The notes beneath the pieces were generated by a model. That model did no database searches and had not been told where the DNA came from. It was given only the letters and a program-made list of their open reading frames with translations. Made by a program: the position numbers and the translations under genes. Below, one piece after another: positions 45,022 to 54,825 of a stretch of DNA of 64,000 nucleotides. Source of the DNA: Vibrio cyclitrophicus (GTDB lineage: Bacteria > Pseudomonadota > Gammaproteobacteria > Enterobacterales > Vibrionaceae); assembly GCA_023206055.1 (NCBI GenBank), contig CP065366.1, positions 1,178,001-1,242,000 of the forward strand, read 5' to 3'. Position 1 is the first letter of the stretch. Each line of letters starts with the position of its first letter.

Positions 45022-46035
45022 ATGAGTAGTAATCAGGTTTCTGATATTCCGTTAGTTTCACGTGAAAGTGTTGAGTTTTTTGCGTCTATGTTTAAGGACA
45101 TCGACGACAAAACATACGCATTACTGCGAGCCGCGACGATACCCAATGATATTCACAAAGACACACCTTATGAGTACTTACCTGAGTCTTGTTTAAAAAA
45201 TTGTTTGGAGGTTTTGGCGCAACATCTAGAGGATGACAGACTCGGTTGGTTATTCCTTCGATCATGCAAAGAGTCTTTTATTCCACGTATGCTTATGACG
45301 ATTTCTAAGACGACCTCCCTAAAAGATGCGCTAGAACAATTTTGTAAAAACATTACAAATGAATCTACTGCAACCAATGTTTATCTCGAACAGAAAGGGG
45401 GGACATGGTGGTTAGTTAGGGAGAAAATCGGTGTAGAAGATGTATGGTTTAAGTACGCTGAAATGTTTTCTGTTATTTATATGGCTGAACTTTTAAGATC
45501 TCTAACTAATAACCAATGGAGCCCCAACAGGATTGGTGTTCAAAGCCCTTGTATCGAAGATTTTTCCAAATTGTCTTCACTAGATCAGGCTCAGTTCTTT
45601 ATAGAAAGGCCTGTGACTGCCGTTGAAATATCAGAGGTGCTACTTTTCGCACCAGTGAAAATAGAGGCTAATGTTAAGCGTAGGGAAGTTGTGGTGTCCT
45701 CGAAGGACCTCAATGCATTGAGCTTCAAAGAACAATTTGAATTGGCTATCTCACCCTATTTATCTATGGGTAAATTACCCATCAAACTTGCCGCAGAAAT
45801 ATTGCGTATGAATGTGAGAACGTTACAACGACGACTTAGTTCGGAGGGCATTGTGTATAAACAGTGTATAGAAGAACTTGTCTTTGAAAAAATAGCTTAT
45901 CACTTACACTCTAGTGACGAGTCTATCACCCAGATTGCAAATCGTTTTGGTTACTCTGACTCGGCGCACTTTTCACGTTCATTCAAACGTATCTTCAATC
46001 AATCACCTTCGACTTATCGTAAGCAATCTAGATAA
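45022..46035 (+). CDS. AraC-family regulator with arabinose-binding-like N domain
   Basis: 337 residues from ATG 45022 (a TTG at 45001 would add seven). The N-terminal half resembles the PF12625-type domain of OruR/ArgR-like AraC proteins; the C-terminal about 85 residues carry two HTHs (KLAAEILRMNVRTLQRRLSSEG; ITQIANRFGYSDSAHFSRSFKR). It lies upstream of, and in the same direction as, the porin-amidohydrolase genes and probably activates them. Confidence 0.87.
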   Translation: MSSNQVSDIPLVSRESVEFFASMFKDIDDKTYALLRAATIPNDIHKDTPYEYLPESCLKNCLEVLAQHLEDDRLGWLFLRSCKESFIPRMLMTISKTTSLKDALEQFCKNITNESTATNVYLEQKGGTWWLVREKIGVEDVWFKYAEMFSVIYMAELLRSLTNNQWSPNRIGVQSPCIEDFSKLSSLDQAQFFIERPVTAVEISEVLLFAPVKIEANVKRREVVVSSKDLNALSFKEQFELAISPYLSMGKLPIKLAAEILRMNVRTLQRRLSSEGIVYKQCIEELVFEKIAYHLHSSDESITQIANRFGYSDSAHFSRSFKRIFNQSPSTYRKQSR

Positions 46036-46209
46036 TAGAGTTTCTACTCAAAAGGCTAATCTTGCAGTCATCAAGTGGCTGTTGAATGTGTTTTTTAATC
46101 TGCTAATATCATAAAGCATCATATTTATTAATAACTTAATTACAAGAATGTCAGTTAATTAACATTTTCTTGTTCGAAAAACTCTCTTGTCGAAAAGGAA
46201 ATCGATTGA

Positions 46210-47466
46210 ATGAGAACTTTCTTTAAGCACAAAAAGATACTCCCTTTGTGTTCCATCATTGTTAGCGTGTTTCACGTTGTTCCCGCACTATCTGCAAATT
46301 TTGAAAGCCCAGATTCTGTCGAAAACACTATAGCTCAGCAAAAGCAGCAACAGCTCGATTGGCGAGAAAAGTTAGCAGCTAACGGTTTTAGCTTTGGTGC
46401 AGACTACTTTTCACTTGGTATAACCTCAAATAATGGGGCGAATGGGGATTCTATCAATGCAGCGTCTGGTGTCGCGAGACTTTATGGCTCATGGAGCCTA
46501 TTCAATCAAGGGACGAGCAACAGTGGTAGCTTGGTCTGGAAGATAGAGCATCGCCACGCTTATGGAGATAGCTCGCCAAAGAATTTTGGGTTTATCGATA
46601 AGGATAATATCGGCTATGTAGGTCTAATTGCCCCAGCATTCAGCGATCAAGGCTTTCGTGTTACCGACTTGAATTGGAAACAGAAAATCAACGACGGCAA
46701 AGGCACTATCATCATTGGCTGGCAAGACGTAACCAACTATGTTGACGTCTATGCACTCGCAAGTCCGTGGTCAGGCTTTACTAATCTGGCTTTCTCAACA
46801 GGCTCTGGAGTCATGGGGCTTCCCGACGACGGCGTACTTGCTCTATCGGCAGGACACATGATTAATGAGAGCTTTTACCTTGTCGCAGGTGTCGCTGATG
46901 CAAATGGTGAATCCGATGATATCTTCGAAGGGTTCAGTACCGTATTTGGCAGTGACGCCTCGTATTTCTCTACCTTGGAACTAGGCTGGACCGCATCACA
47001 CGATCAGATTTATACCGACAACGTCCATATTACTTTGTGGCATTTTGGCGACGATACTCGACATAATTTGGGTTATCCAGGGCCTGGCTATACCGATGGC
47101 GGAAAAGGCATTAACTTTTCTTGGAGTCAGTTTCTATCACCTCAATTAATGCCTTTTGTGCGGGGCGGTGTCTCTGAAGGACAAGTCGCGCTGTACGATA
47201 AATCTCTGAGTGCTGGGTTAGGCTACTTTGGCCTTGGCTCACCTAAGAACAACTTAGGATTTGCCATCAACTGGTCAGAGATTAACGAAGAAGTATTACA
47301 ACCAAATGCGAACTCAGACCAACAGTGGGCATCTGAACTGTATTACAACATGCAATTTGGTGAACATTTACAAGTAACGCCGGACATCCAATACATCAAA
47401 GATCCTGCGTTCTCTGGTGAAAGCAGCTCTTGGGTGTTTGGTGTAAGGGCAAGAATATTTATCTAG
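46210..47466 (+). CDS. OprB-like carbohydrate-type porin
   Basis: 418 residues with signal peptide (cleavage near PALSA). A short N-terminal helix (QKQQQLDWREKL) is followed by a beta-rich barrel ending in VFGVRARIFI with an aromatic near the C terminus. The W...GxxxxGxY pattern matches the OprB family. It forms an outer-membrane channel. With secreted and cytoplasmic amidohydrolases nearby, the solute may be something other than a sugar. It precedes the amidohydrolase gene by 70 bases. Confidence 0.82.
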   Translation: MRTFFKHKKILPLCSIIVSVFHVVPALSANFESPDSVENTIAQQKQQQLDWREKLAANGFSFGADYFSLGITSNNGANGDSINAASGVARLYGSWSLFNQGTSNSGSLVWKIEHRHAYGDSSPKNFGFIDKDNIGYVGLIAPAFSDQGFRVTDLNWKQKINDGKGTIIIGWQDVTNYVDVYALASPWSGFTNLAFSTGSGVMGLPDDGVLALSAGHMINESFYLVAGVADANGESDDIFEGFSTVFGSDASYFSTLELGWTASHDQIYTDNVHITLWHFGDDTRHNLGYPGPGYTDGGKGINFSWSQFLSPQLMPFVRGGVSEGQVALYDKSLSAGLGYFGLGSPKNNLGFAINWSEINEEVLQPNANSDQQWASELYYNMQFGEHLQVTPDIQYIKDPAFSGESSSWVFGVRARIFI

Positions 47467-47536
47467 CTGAGGTGAACGCTTGACCCCGTATTTTTTTAAA
47501 ATGTATTAGAGACACATAAACGATAAGGATATTACT

Positions 47537-48916
47537 ATGAAAAGAACTCTACTTGCCTCCTCGTTAGCATTGGTCGCGACATTCACCTTTGCTGAAGAAA
47601 AGGCTCAACTCCCACAAACGTTATTTCAGAACGTAGACATTTTTAATGGTACTGAAAACAAGTTATATGAAGATCATTTTGTGTTGGTTGAGGGGAATAT
47701 CATTACCTCTATCTCGCAAAAAGATATTGATGTGCGTGATGATGCTGTTGTCATTGATGGTACAGGTAAAACCTTAACTCCTGGCTTTATTGAAAACCAC
47801 GCCCACTTGATGCTTATGGGGCCGACGTTGCCAGCGATGGAATCCAACACCACATGGGAAGATTTCGCCATCCACGGTACACGTATGGCGGAAATGTACC
47901 TGATGCAAGGCTTTACCACCGTACGTGATGCTGGTGGTGCTAATGGTGGCCTGCGTAGAGCTATCGATGCTGGTGAAATTGTTGGTCCTCGTTACTACCC
48001 ATCAGGTGCATTTTTGAGCTCGCGTGGTGGTCATGCCGATTTTGCTAACTATACAGCGCCTGTCGGTGAAGACACCAACTTTGGCCGCTTAAACATGGCG
48101 CAAGAAGTAGATAGCGTAGCGGAAGTCAAAAAGTACGCCCGTAACAACTTCCGTATGGGTGCGACTCAGCTTAAATACATGCAATCTGGTGGTGTGGTTT
48201 CAGCCTTTGACCCATGGCAATTACTCGCAGGCTCCCCGGAAGAAGTGGGCGCAGCTGTTGAGGTAGCCGACACATACGGCAGTTATGTTATGGCGCACTC
48301 ATACCGAAAAGAAGCGATCATTGGTGCACTAAACGCAGGCGTTAGGTCCATTGAGCATGGCTTCATGTTCGACTGTGAAATTTCTGAACTTATGGAAGAA
48401 AAAGGGGCGTACATTACCACCAACTTAACCGCCTTTGATCCCAACCTTCTTGAAATTCCAGCCGTGAAAAATGTGCCATCAAGCTTAGCGAAAGCAAAAT
48501 CGGCTTCTGCTGCATTTAAAGACTATATACCAAACATGAAAAAGTGTCCGGCTCCACGTGGCTTCCAGACTGACTGTGTTGGTTCGGTTGATGCCTGTAA
48601 TATTCAAGTAGCATACGAGAAGAAACTCAATAACGACTTCTTCGGTCCATTTGAGTCACTAAAAACACTCACTTCAGTTGGTGGAGAAATAGCCACATTA
48701 TCGGGTGAGTTCATGAATCCATACCCAGACGCTAAATTAGGGGTTATCGAGAAAGGCGCCTATGCCGACATCCTACTTCTTGATGGCAACCCTTTTGAAG
48801 ACTTTTCTGTGGTCGGTACGGGAGATAAATGGTTTGGTGCCGATAAACGACCTGATTCTCCAGAATCGATTCAACTTATTATGAAAGATGGCGTTATCTA
48901 TAAAAACACGCTTTAA
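47537..48916 (+). CDS. secreted metal-dependent amidohydrolase
   Basis: 459 residues with signal peptide (LLASSLALVATFTFAEE). Amidohydrolase-superfamily ligands in order: ENHAHL (HxH), QLKYMQSGG (Lys that is carbamylated in relatives), VMAHSY (His), SIEHGF (His), QTDCVG (Asp). The beta-sandwich ends close around VIDGTGKTLTPGFIE and YADILLLDGNP. Related enzymes act on Xaa-Pro dipeptides or other cyclic amides; the substrate is unknown. A cytoplasmic paralogue lies at 54826, sharing the TDCVG motif and the C-terminal VIYKNTL/EIYKNTL ending. Confidence 0.88.
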   Translation: MKRTLLASSLALVATFTFAEEKAQLPQTLFQNVDIFNGTENKLYEDHFVLVEGNIITSISQKDIDVRDDAVVIDGTGKTLTPGFIENHAHLMLMGPTLPAMESNTTWEDFAIHGTRMAEMYLMQGFTTVRDAGGANGGLRRAIDAGEIVGPRYYPSGAFLSSRGGHADFANYTAPVGEDTNFGRLNMAQEVDSVAEVKKYARNNFRMGATQLKYMQSGGVVSAFDPWQLLAGSPEEVGAAVEVADTYGSYVMAHSYRKEAIIGALNAGVRSIEHGFMFDCEISELMEEKGAYITTNLTAFDPNLLEIPAVKNVPSSLAKAKSASAAFKDYIPNMKKCPAPRGFQTDCVGSVDACNIQVAYEKKLNNDFFGPFESLKTLTSVGGEIATLSGEFMNPYPDAKLGVIEKGAYADILLLDGNPFEDFSVVGTGDKWFGADKRPDSPESIQLIMKDGVIYKNTL

Positions 48917-48924
48917 CTAGCTTC

Positions 48925-48962
48925 AGTTACTCACCAGCTTGTTATCGAGCTGATGAGTAACT
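48925..48962 (+). terminator. long hairpin after the secreted amidohydrolase
   Basis: AGTTACTCACCAGCT / AGCTGATGAGTAACT (15 positions, one mismatch) with an 8-base loop. No T run follows, so it may stabilise the 3' end or be a weak terminator. Confidence 0.55.
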
Positions 48963-48993
48963 ATTTCTCGCCAACTTATAGTGAATCTCAGCC

Positions 48994-49626
48994 TTGAATA
49001 GATTAATTATCCTCTTTGTCTCTGTCGTTTCATTTTCGGGTTTCTCTAGTGAATTGATTCAACTAGAGTGGAAAGACTTGAAGCCAAAGCAGACACAAAA
49101 TCAAACCGTGTTACCAGAGTTAAGCTACCAACAGCGTCTAGCATTGCAGGAAGTTTTTACTCTATCGCAATACAATGATCCAAAATCGGTCTCTGATTTG
49201 GCCGCATTAAAAGAGAGCCTAAAAACAGATGGACTTGATACCGATGCTCTTTTAACACTGCGCGCCGAATACATTGAAAGCCAACAACGGATGGCAGAAA
49301 CCGTCACCACTGAATTTAATGGTAAAAAAGTGCGTATTCCCGGCTTTCTTGTTCCTGTTGAATTTTCAGCACCTTTAGTTGCCACTGAATTTTTGCTAGT
49401 TCCTGTGGCAGGTGCCTGTATACATATGCCGCCTCCTCCGGCAAACCAAATTGTACGGATCTCTTATCCTAAGGGATATAAAGTAGAGACGGTGCAATAT
49501 CCTGTTTGGGTTGAAGGTGTCATGTCATCGAAATTAGAAACCGACAATCTCTACCTTGTTGATGGCAATACAGATGTGACTATGGGTTACACTATGAATG
49601 CTTCTTTAGTGAAGAATTATCACTAA
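48994..49626 (+). CDS. DUF3299 periplasmic protein
   Basis: 210 residues from TTG 48994, with signal peptide (LIILFVSVVSFSGFSSE). The C-terminal half matches DUF3299: GKKVRIPGFLVPVEF, LLVPVAGACIHMPPPPANQIV with a conserved Cys-x-His-x-Pro, and QYPVWVEGVM. The function of the family is not known; the Cys/His stretch may bind metal. It follows the amidohydrolase in the same direction. The end of the gene lies in a 50-base direct repeat copied at 50234. Confidence 0.8.
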   Translation: MNRLIILFVSVVSFSGFSSELIQLEWKDLKPKQTQNQTVLPELSYQQRLALQEVFTLSQYNDPKSVSDLAALKESLKTDGLDTDALLTLRAEYIESQQRMAETVTTEFNGKKVRIPGFLVPVEFSAPLVATEFLLVPVAGACIHMPPPPANQIVRISYPKGYKVETVQYPVWVEGVMSSKLETDNLYLVDGNTDVTMGYTMNASLVKNYH

Positions 49627-49668
49627 GTTATAAAGTCGCGAGTGTGTTTGATGTATACAGAAGGCAAG
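49617..49668 (+). repeat. direct repeat, left copy
   Basis: Begins TTATCACTAAGTTATAAAG over the stop codon of the DUF3299 gene; an imperfect copy (TTATCACTAAGTTACAAAG) lies at 50234-50286. Similarity runs about 50 bases. The two bracket about 570 bases that include a small minus-strand gene. Confidence 0.65.
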
Positions 49669-49842
49669 AAAGCTAGATTCGCTAGAAAGTGATATACAAA
49701 CACACGCGCATCATCTATGCGGAAAAGCTTTTTATTCAATCCCAACCAATGATCTGGCGGATTTCATCCCATGGAACGTTGAAATTTGTGAAGCCGAGTA
49801 GGCTTCATAGACTTATTGCGCGTTTAGCTTATCACGATACTA

Positions 49843-50022
49843 TTAATCTAACTCGCAGTAAGCTTGAATTGTCTCTATTTCTTTACTTTGAATTTGAGAG
49901 GCCAACGTGGCCCCTGCAGTCTCACATTGTTCCATCGTTGTGAATTGTTTATTTACATCAATTTCCGCTGTTGTTTGAGCGCCGCCTACCATCAAGCTTA
50001 GAATTAGTGTTAGTTCATACAT
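49843..50022 (-). CDS. small exported protein, unknown
   Basis: 59 residues: MYELTLILSLMVGGAQTTAE forms a short hydrophobic export-like N terminus, then a hydrophilic part with two Cys (MEQCETAG, QAYCELD) that could form a disulphide. No family is recognised. A longer plus-strand frame over the same bases (49689-49943) looks less protein-like. It is bracketed by the direct repeat at 49617 and 50234. Confidence 0.45.
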   Translation of the reverse strand: MYELTLILSLMVGGAQTTAEIDVNKQFTTMEQCETAGATLASQIQSKEIETIQAYCELD

Positions 50023-50233
50023 ATCTTATTAGTCCCATTGTGTTGTTAAGCAAAGCTTCCATGTACGATTAAGTGAGCTTCATTGCAGGGCATTTGCTTT
50101 TGAAATAGAAGTATAATGAATGAATAGGTATCGAACTTGCCATTTGATGCCATTAGATGGTGAACGGAAAATAAGATAGTTCGTTTTCTTTATCTATAGC
50201 AAGGTATAGCAACTTGCGTAGTGTCAGCCACGC

Positions 50234-50286
50234 TTATCACTAAGTTACAAAGTCGCCAGTGGATGTAGGTGCATATAGAAAGCAAA
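50234..50286 (+). repeat. direct repeat, right copy
   Basis: Matches the end of the DUF3299 gene and its downstream bases (see 49617). The surrounding stretch 50023-50436 has no other gene I can support. Confidence 0.65.
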
Positions 50287-50436
50287 CTGGTTCTGTTTAT
50301 ACCTATTGTTATGCTAGCGATTTAAAGAAATAGAACGACCTTGAGGGCATTAGAAAGTCTGAATACGTATTTTAAATTTGATTCTTTTGAATACATATTG
50401 ATGAGTTAATCTTCATGTCGGCGTCTACTGATTCAT

Positions 50437-50994
50437 TTAGCACTCGCTAGTTTCAATCGTTATGAGCGGTTCTTTTCGGTTTGTAGAATCAGAGTTTTCG
50501 TCTTCCGGTTCCTCGTATCTAACATAACACTCTTTTCTGTAGTCTTCAGCAATACCAATGCCGATACGGACCGAGTTTTCGTTGGTGTGACGTTTACATT
50601 CTTCTCCTTCGTCACCTCTTGCATAACATACATCCCAATCCATTTCTTCGATGTCATTAGAGCCTAGGTTCAGCAAATCAACAATGTCCAAACCACCTCC
50701 ATTAGCGTTTGCTTCAGGGTAGCCATACCTTAGTTCGAGTGAACCTAAATTAGTGTCTGAAGAGTTGTCATCTTGCGGGCCTGAACGCTCTAGGTTTTCC
50801 ACGCCGTCAATTGCAGCTTTAGCATAAGCAAGTCTTGCGGCATCTTCCACCGCACCTTTGAGGCCATGGATCGAAGCTATTCGAGCGTCTTTTTGCAAGT
50901 TTAAGTACCGTGGCAGGGCAACGGCGGAAAGAATACCCAAAAGAATGATGACGGTTACCAATTCAACGAGCGTAAAACCAGATTGTTTAGACAT
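50437..50994 (-). CDS. type IV prepilin, MSHA-like
   Basis: 185 residues from ATG 50994 (MSKQSG before the cleavage site). The prepilin signature is G-FTLVELVTVIILLGILSAVALPRYL: peptidase cleavage after Gly6, Glu5 of the mature pilin present. A loop with DVCYARGDEGEECK and a C-terminal CYVRYEEPED...ETSEC carries four Cys. It would be assembled by pilus machinery encoded elsewhere; no pilus genes are adjacent, so it is an orphan. Confidence 0.87.
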   Translation of the reverse strand: MSKQSGFTLVELVTVIILLGILSAVALPRYLNLQKDARIASIHGLKGAVEDAARLAYAKAAIDGVENLERSGPQDDNSSDTNLGSLELRYGYPEANANGGGLDIVDLLNLGSNDIEEMDWDVCYARGDEGEECKRHTNENSVRIGIGIAEDYRKECYVRYEEPEDENSDSTNRKEPLITIETSEC

Positions 50995-51318
50995 GAAAAT
51001 TACCTTCAATTTATAGTATCAAGCTCTTCCTAATAGTGTGGGGCCGCTCCATTGACATTAATAATTTAACTGTATCGATTGTATTCTTATAGCCATTGAG
51101 CGACAGCAGCCCAATTTAGTTAATCGCGCGGAGAGGTTTTTAGCTTTGCAGTTTGGAGTAACAAATATACGCATGTCACCAAGTGGCAATCTTCAGGTGT
51201 GAGAAATCGATATGCTCATGATGAATTTGAACCTTATTTTCTAATTATTTTTCGTTTCGTAGAGTTGAGCTGCCTATGAGCAAGAGTGTTCTGACTTTGC
51301 GTACCCAATGAGGCTGTT
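50995..51318. other. divergent intergenic region of pilin and efflux genes
   Basis: 324 bases between the divergent pilin and HlyD genes. It should hold both promoters. I see no strong palindrome or repeat that I could name. Confidence 0.5.
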
Positions 51319-52410
51319 ATGTCAGAAGCACAAGAAAATACCCCAAACCCACGCAACAGAATCAAAATGACAACCAATGCGATCTTAGGGATTGCTACCG
51401 TAACTATTGGGATTACAGTGTTTGCAGATCGCATTATTCCAACGACTGATAACGTTCGAGTTAATGGTGATGTGGTTTCGATTACGCCCCAAGTGTCGGG
51501 TCAAGTCTCTCAGGTTGCAATACAAGCAAATGCTGCAACAAAAAAAGGCCAAACCCTTCTAGAAGTAACCGCAACTGAATATGAAATTGCAGTAAAAAAA
51601 GCAGAAACCAATGTTAAGTTAGCGGGTCAACAAGTTGGGGCGCACATGGCAGGGGTTTTATCCGCTCAAGCAAAAGTGACTACCGCCCTAGTGGCTCAAG
51701 ACAATGTTAGACGCCAAGGTGAACGTGTACTCACTATGGCTGAGAAAGGCATTGTTTCAAAATCCGATGCTGACAAAGCACGAGCGGCAATTAGTCAGGC
51801 TGATGCCGAAGTTATTAATGTGAAAGCGAACCTAGAGCGCGCGAAAACTCAAGCGGGTGGTGATGGTGACGACAATGCACAGATTCAAATCGCCCTATTA
51901 GAACTTCAACAAGCACAGCTCGACCTTGAAAATACTCGAATAAAAGCGCCAGCTAATGGTGCGGTGACCAACTTTTATTTGTCTGAAGGGACATATGCAA
52001 GTGTTGGAAAACCTATTATGACATTCGTTGGTTCAGACGAGCTATGGTTAGAGGCTAATTTTCGAGAAAACAGCTTAGGTAATATTAAGCCAGGGGATGA
52101 AATTGAAGTCACATTAGATTTTGCACCAGGTAAGGTATTTAAGGGCAGTGTCAGCTCTGTTGACCTTGGTGTCTCTTGGGGACAAACCAAAACGCCTGGA
52201 ATGCTCGCAACGGTTAAGCCTCAAAATGGGTGGTTAAGAGACGCTCAAAGTATGCCCGTGACCATTCAACTTGATGACGCTGAAACGCTGGATTATATGC
52301 GAATTGGTGGGCAAGGTGATGTCGTTGTTTATACTAATGACAACACTATTATGAACATGCTAGGAATGGCTTGGATTCGGTTAGTTAGCTGGTTCTCTTA
52401 TGTTCGATAA
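51319..52410 (+). CDS. HlyD/EmrA-type membrane fusion protein
   Basis: 363 residues, ATG with GAGG upstream. One N-terminal membrane segment (ILGIATVTIGITVFA), then VNGDVVSITPQVSGQVSQV (lipoyl half), a coiled coil, the second half NTRIKAPANGAVTN, and a beta-barrel (FRENSLGNIKPGDEIEVTLD). It is the periplasmic adaptor of an export pump. It overlaps the next gene by 11 bases. Confidence 0.9.
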   Translation: MSEAQENTPNPRNRIKMTTNAILGIATVTIGITVFADRIIPTTDNVRVNGDVVSITPQVSGQVSQVAIQANAATKKGQTLLEVTATEYEIAVKKAETNVKLAGQQVGAHMAGVLSAQAKVTTALVAQDNVRRQGERVLTMAEKGIVSKSDADKARAAISQADAEVINVKANLERAKTQAGGDGDDNAQIQIALLELQQAQLDLENTRIKAPANGAVTNFYLSEGTYASVGKPIMTFVGSDELWLEANFRENSLGNIKPGDEIEVTLDFAPGKVFKGSVSSVDLGVSWGQTKTPGMLATVKPQNGWLRDAQSMPVTIQLDDAETLDYMRIGGQGDVVVYTNDNTIMNMLGMAWIRLVSWFSYVR

Positions 52411-53413
52411 TATCGATAAAGCCACTGAGCGAAGGATTCTAAGATACGTTTTTGCTGTTGGTACTTCATCGTTCATCGCCATCTGGTTCAACTGGCCTTT
52501 AGCGTTTTGTGCCCCACTATTTACGGCAAAGTTTATGGTAGACAAGCCTCACTTTACCCGATTGCATATTTTGCAGCTATTATTCGCATTGGTGGCAAGC
52601 TTTGCGGTTTCGCTGGTGGTGTCGACGGGCTTGCCAGAGTACAAAATTGCATTCTTAGTTATCTATGCTGGCGGTCTATTATGGGGTTACTACTTAATCA
52701 CCGATCCCAAGTGGCAGATGTTTGCAACGTTTTGGATCATAAATTTAATCCTAACGCCCTCGGTTACCACTATCGATCAGGGAATGGCATTAGATATTGG
52801 CTTTGGAATGGCGTTTTCTGGCGTATTAGCTGTATTACTGTGTTTTATTGGTCACGTCTACTTCCCGGAACAAAATGTTCAAGCTATGGACAATTTCCCA
52901 CCGTCACCATTGCCAGATGATATGAGGTGGAGCGCATCTCTGCAGGCACTAATGGTGTCATTTCCATTGGTCGTGTTCTATTTCTATTATCAATTGTCTC
53001 AGGTGCTGCTTACCGTTGCGTTCGTCATTCTGTTGTCACTACTGACCAATGCTGATAAAGCAGGGAAAACATCTGTGTTTTTTGTCCTCAGTAACATAGT
53101 CGGTGGTTTAGTCGCTTTTGTTGCGTTTATGGTGATCTCTATCGTGCCCAACATGTTTGTATATATGTTGGTGGTTCTACTGGTCATTATTTTATTTGCC
53201 ACAAAAATATACACAGATCCGGCTAAAGTACCGGTCTTTACGACAGGATTTACGGGTTTTATTGTTTTGATGGGGACATCCATGAGCTCTGGCGCACTTG
53301 ACGATAAATTCTTCTTGAGAATATGGCAATTATTACTCGTCATCGTCTATCTAGTTTTCATGGCCTACTTTATGGAAGGTCGAAGCAAAACTAAAACCAA
53401 AGCCAAAACCTAA
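52400..53413 (+). CDS. DUF2955 inner-membrane transporter subunit
   Basis: 337 residues with about nine or ten predicted membrane segments in two blocks, separated by a hydrophilic stretch near residues 155-175. It resembles the FUSC/DUF2955 proteins that pair with HlyD adaptors (aromatic acid exporters). It is translationally coupled to the adaptor gene. The exported compound is unknown. Confidence 0.82.
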   Translation: MFDNIDKATERRILRYVFAVGTSSFIAIWFNWPLAFCAPLFTAKFMVDKPHFTRLHILQLLFALVASFAVSLVVSTGLPEYKIAFLVIYAGGLLWGYYLITDPKWQMFATFWIINLILTPSVTTIDQGMALDIGFGMAFSGVLAVLLCFIGHVYFPEQNVQAMDNFPPSPLPDDMRWSASLQALMVSFPLVVFYFYYQLSQVLLTVAFVILLSLLTNADKAGKTSVFFVLSNIVGGLVAFVAFMVISIVPNMFVYMLVVLLVIILFATKIYTDPAKVPVFTTGFTGFIVLMGTSMSSGALDDKFFLRIWQLLLVIVYLVFMAYFMEGRSKTKTKAKT

Positions 53414-53434
53414 CCATTTGTTACTCATGCCTTT

Positions 53435-53459
53435 AAGTACTGCTGAAGCGGTACTTTTT
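53435..53459 (+). terminator. terminator after the first DUF2955 gene
   Basis: AAGTACTGC / GCGGTACTT (one G-U) with loop TGAA, then TTT. Confidence 0.7.
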
Positions 53460-53577
53460 ATGAGTTGGTCATGAATTGGTAATCGGAAACAAACCTAAAA
53501 AATGATCTTATTGACCTTCAGAATAAATGTAGACAGAAACATTGATGTCTTTTTACCCATAAATTCCGGAAACCATC

Positions 53578-54606
53578 ATGCTTAAATACCGAATGAAGAG
53601 AGCTATACCGCCTAAACCCTATCTAATTCTAGGTAATAGAATGTTCTTGTTGTCTATGGTACTTCTGGTTACGAGTGCCTATTTCTATGATGCTAATGAG
53701 GCATTTATCGCCGTTGAAGTGGGTATCATTCACTTTCTTTACAACCTCAAGTTTACCAGCAGCAAAACGACCATTAAAGGCAGTATCGAACCCTTGGTGA
53801 TGACTTTAATTGCAGTACCGTTGTCTTTGGTACCGATGCCATTTGCTCCAATAACCACAGCTCTGTTTGTGTTTGTCTTAGTTCTCATTGAACGCGATAA
53901 CCATCACCAAGGAGTACCGAAGTATATTCTTCCCCTCAGCTTTTTACTGTTATCTATGATGATGATTCCTGATGGAGTAGAGAGTACCACGCTGGTGATT
54001 CAACGTTCAGTCTCGGTTGTTTTAGGCATCACCGTTGCTATGCTTGCTAGTACGCTTGTTTGGCCGAATAACAAAGCCAGCGGAGATAAGCAACCACCTA
54101 AACTTAAACGTAAAATCAACGTCATCGATCTAAAGTATTCGTCACGCAAAGGGGTGGGTATCGGGTTTATTTTGTCACTGGGGTTCTTAGGCGGGACAGG
54201 TGCTGCTCTGGGGGCGTATTTGCTAATGATGATCCACAGTCCCATCACAAAAAACTTAGCACCTAAAGTGTGGGAACGCCTAAGCGGAACAATCATTGGC
54301 GCGTTGCTTTATATACCAGCCGGAGTGTTACTGAACTATGTGACAATACCGGATATTCAGATTGTCTTGATGTGGTCATTAGTCATTGTATCTCTCTATA
54401 TAATTCTAATTTATCTTGAGTACAGTTACACGATGGCTTCTGCGGCTATCATGTTTCTTATTCTCACTATCGCTGTCGGCCCTTTCAACTTGGAAATCGT
54501 TGAACTCGTCTTTATGCCGCGTCTTTGGTACACACTGATTGGTGGTGGTGTGATGGTGGCACTCGGTTTTGCAATGCCGCTACAAGAAAAAGATATGCAA
54601 ACCTAA
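53578..54606 (+). CDS. second DUF2955/FUSC-like membrane protein
   Basis: 342 residues, about ten membrane segments with a hydrophilic centre near residues 165-190. It is the same broad family as the preceding gene but divergent in sequence. A terminator lies between them, so it may be expressed from its own promoter (164-base gap). It could form the pump together with the HlyD adaptor or be a separate exporter. Confidence 0.78.
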   Translation: MLKYRMKRAIPPKPYLILGNRMFLLSMVLLVTSAYFYDANEAFIAVEVGIIHFLYNLKFTSSKTTIKGSIEPLVMTLIAVPLSLVPMPFAPITTALFVFVLVLIERDNHHQGVPKYILPLSFLLLSMMMIPDGVESTTLVIQRSVSVVLGITVAMLASTLVWPNNKASGDKQPPKLKRKINVIDLKYSSRKGVGIGFILSLGFLGGTGAALGAYLLMMIHSPITKNLAPKVWERLSGTIIGALLYIPAGVLLNYVTIPDIQIVLMWSLVIVSLYIILIYLEYSYTMASAAIMFLILTIAVGPFNLEIVELVFMPRLWYTLIGGGVMVALGFAMPLQEKDMQT

Positions 54607-54644
54607 ACTTAACATTCATACAAAAGCTTTTCTATCCAATATAG

Positions 54645-54680
54645 GAGTTAGCGGAACACAGTTTTGCTGACTCTTTTTTT
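54645..54680 (+). terminator. terminator after the efflux genes
   Basis: GAGTTAGC / GCTGACTC (one G-U) with a 13-base loop, followed by seven T. Confidence 0.8.
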
Positions 54681-54825
54681 ATTTATTCTAATTATTCATC
54701 CTCGAAAAAAGAAAGCCCATACTTATGATTGACGTGTCATTAAATGGCAATTCATGGTGAAGCGACGGGAGTATGATTTACCCATCAGCTACACGAGCTA
54801 ATCTCACTTCACTGAGGAATCAAAC

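Noticed and set aside
49689..49943. 84-codon plus-strand frame
   Set aside because: Basic, irregular composition without a ribosome-binding site; it overlaps a better small frame on the minus strand.
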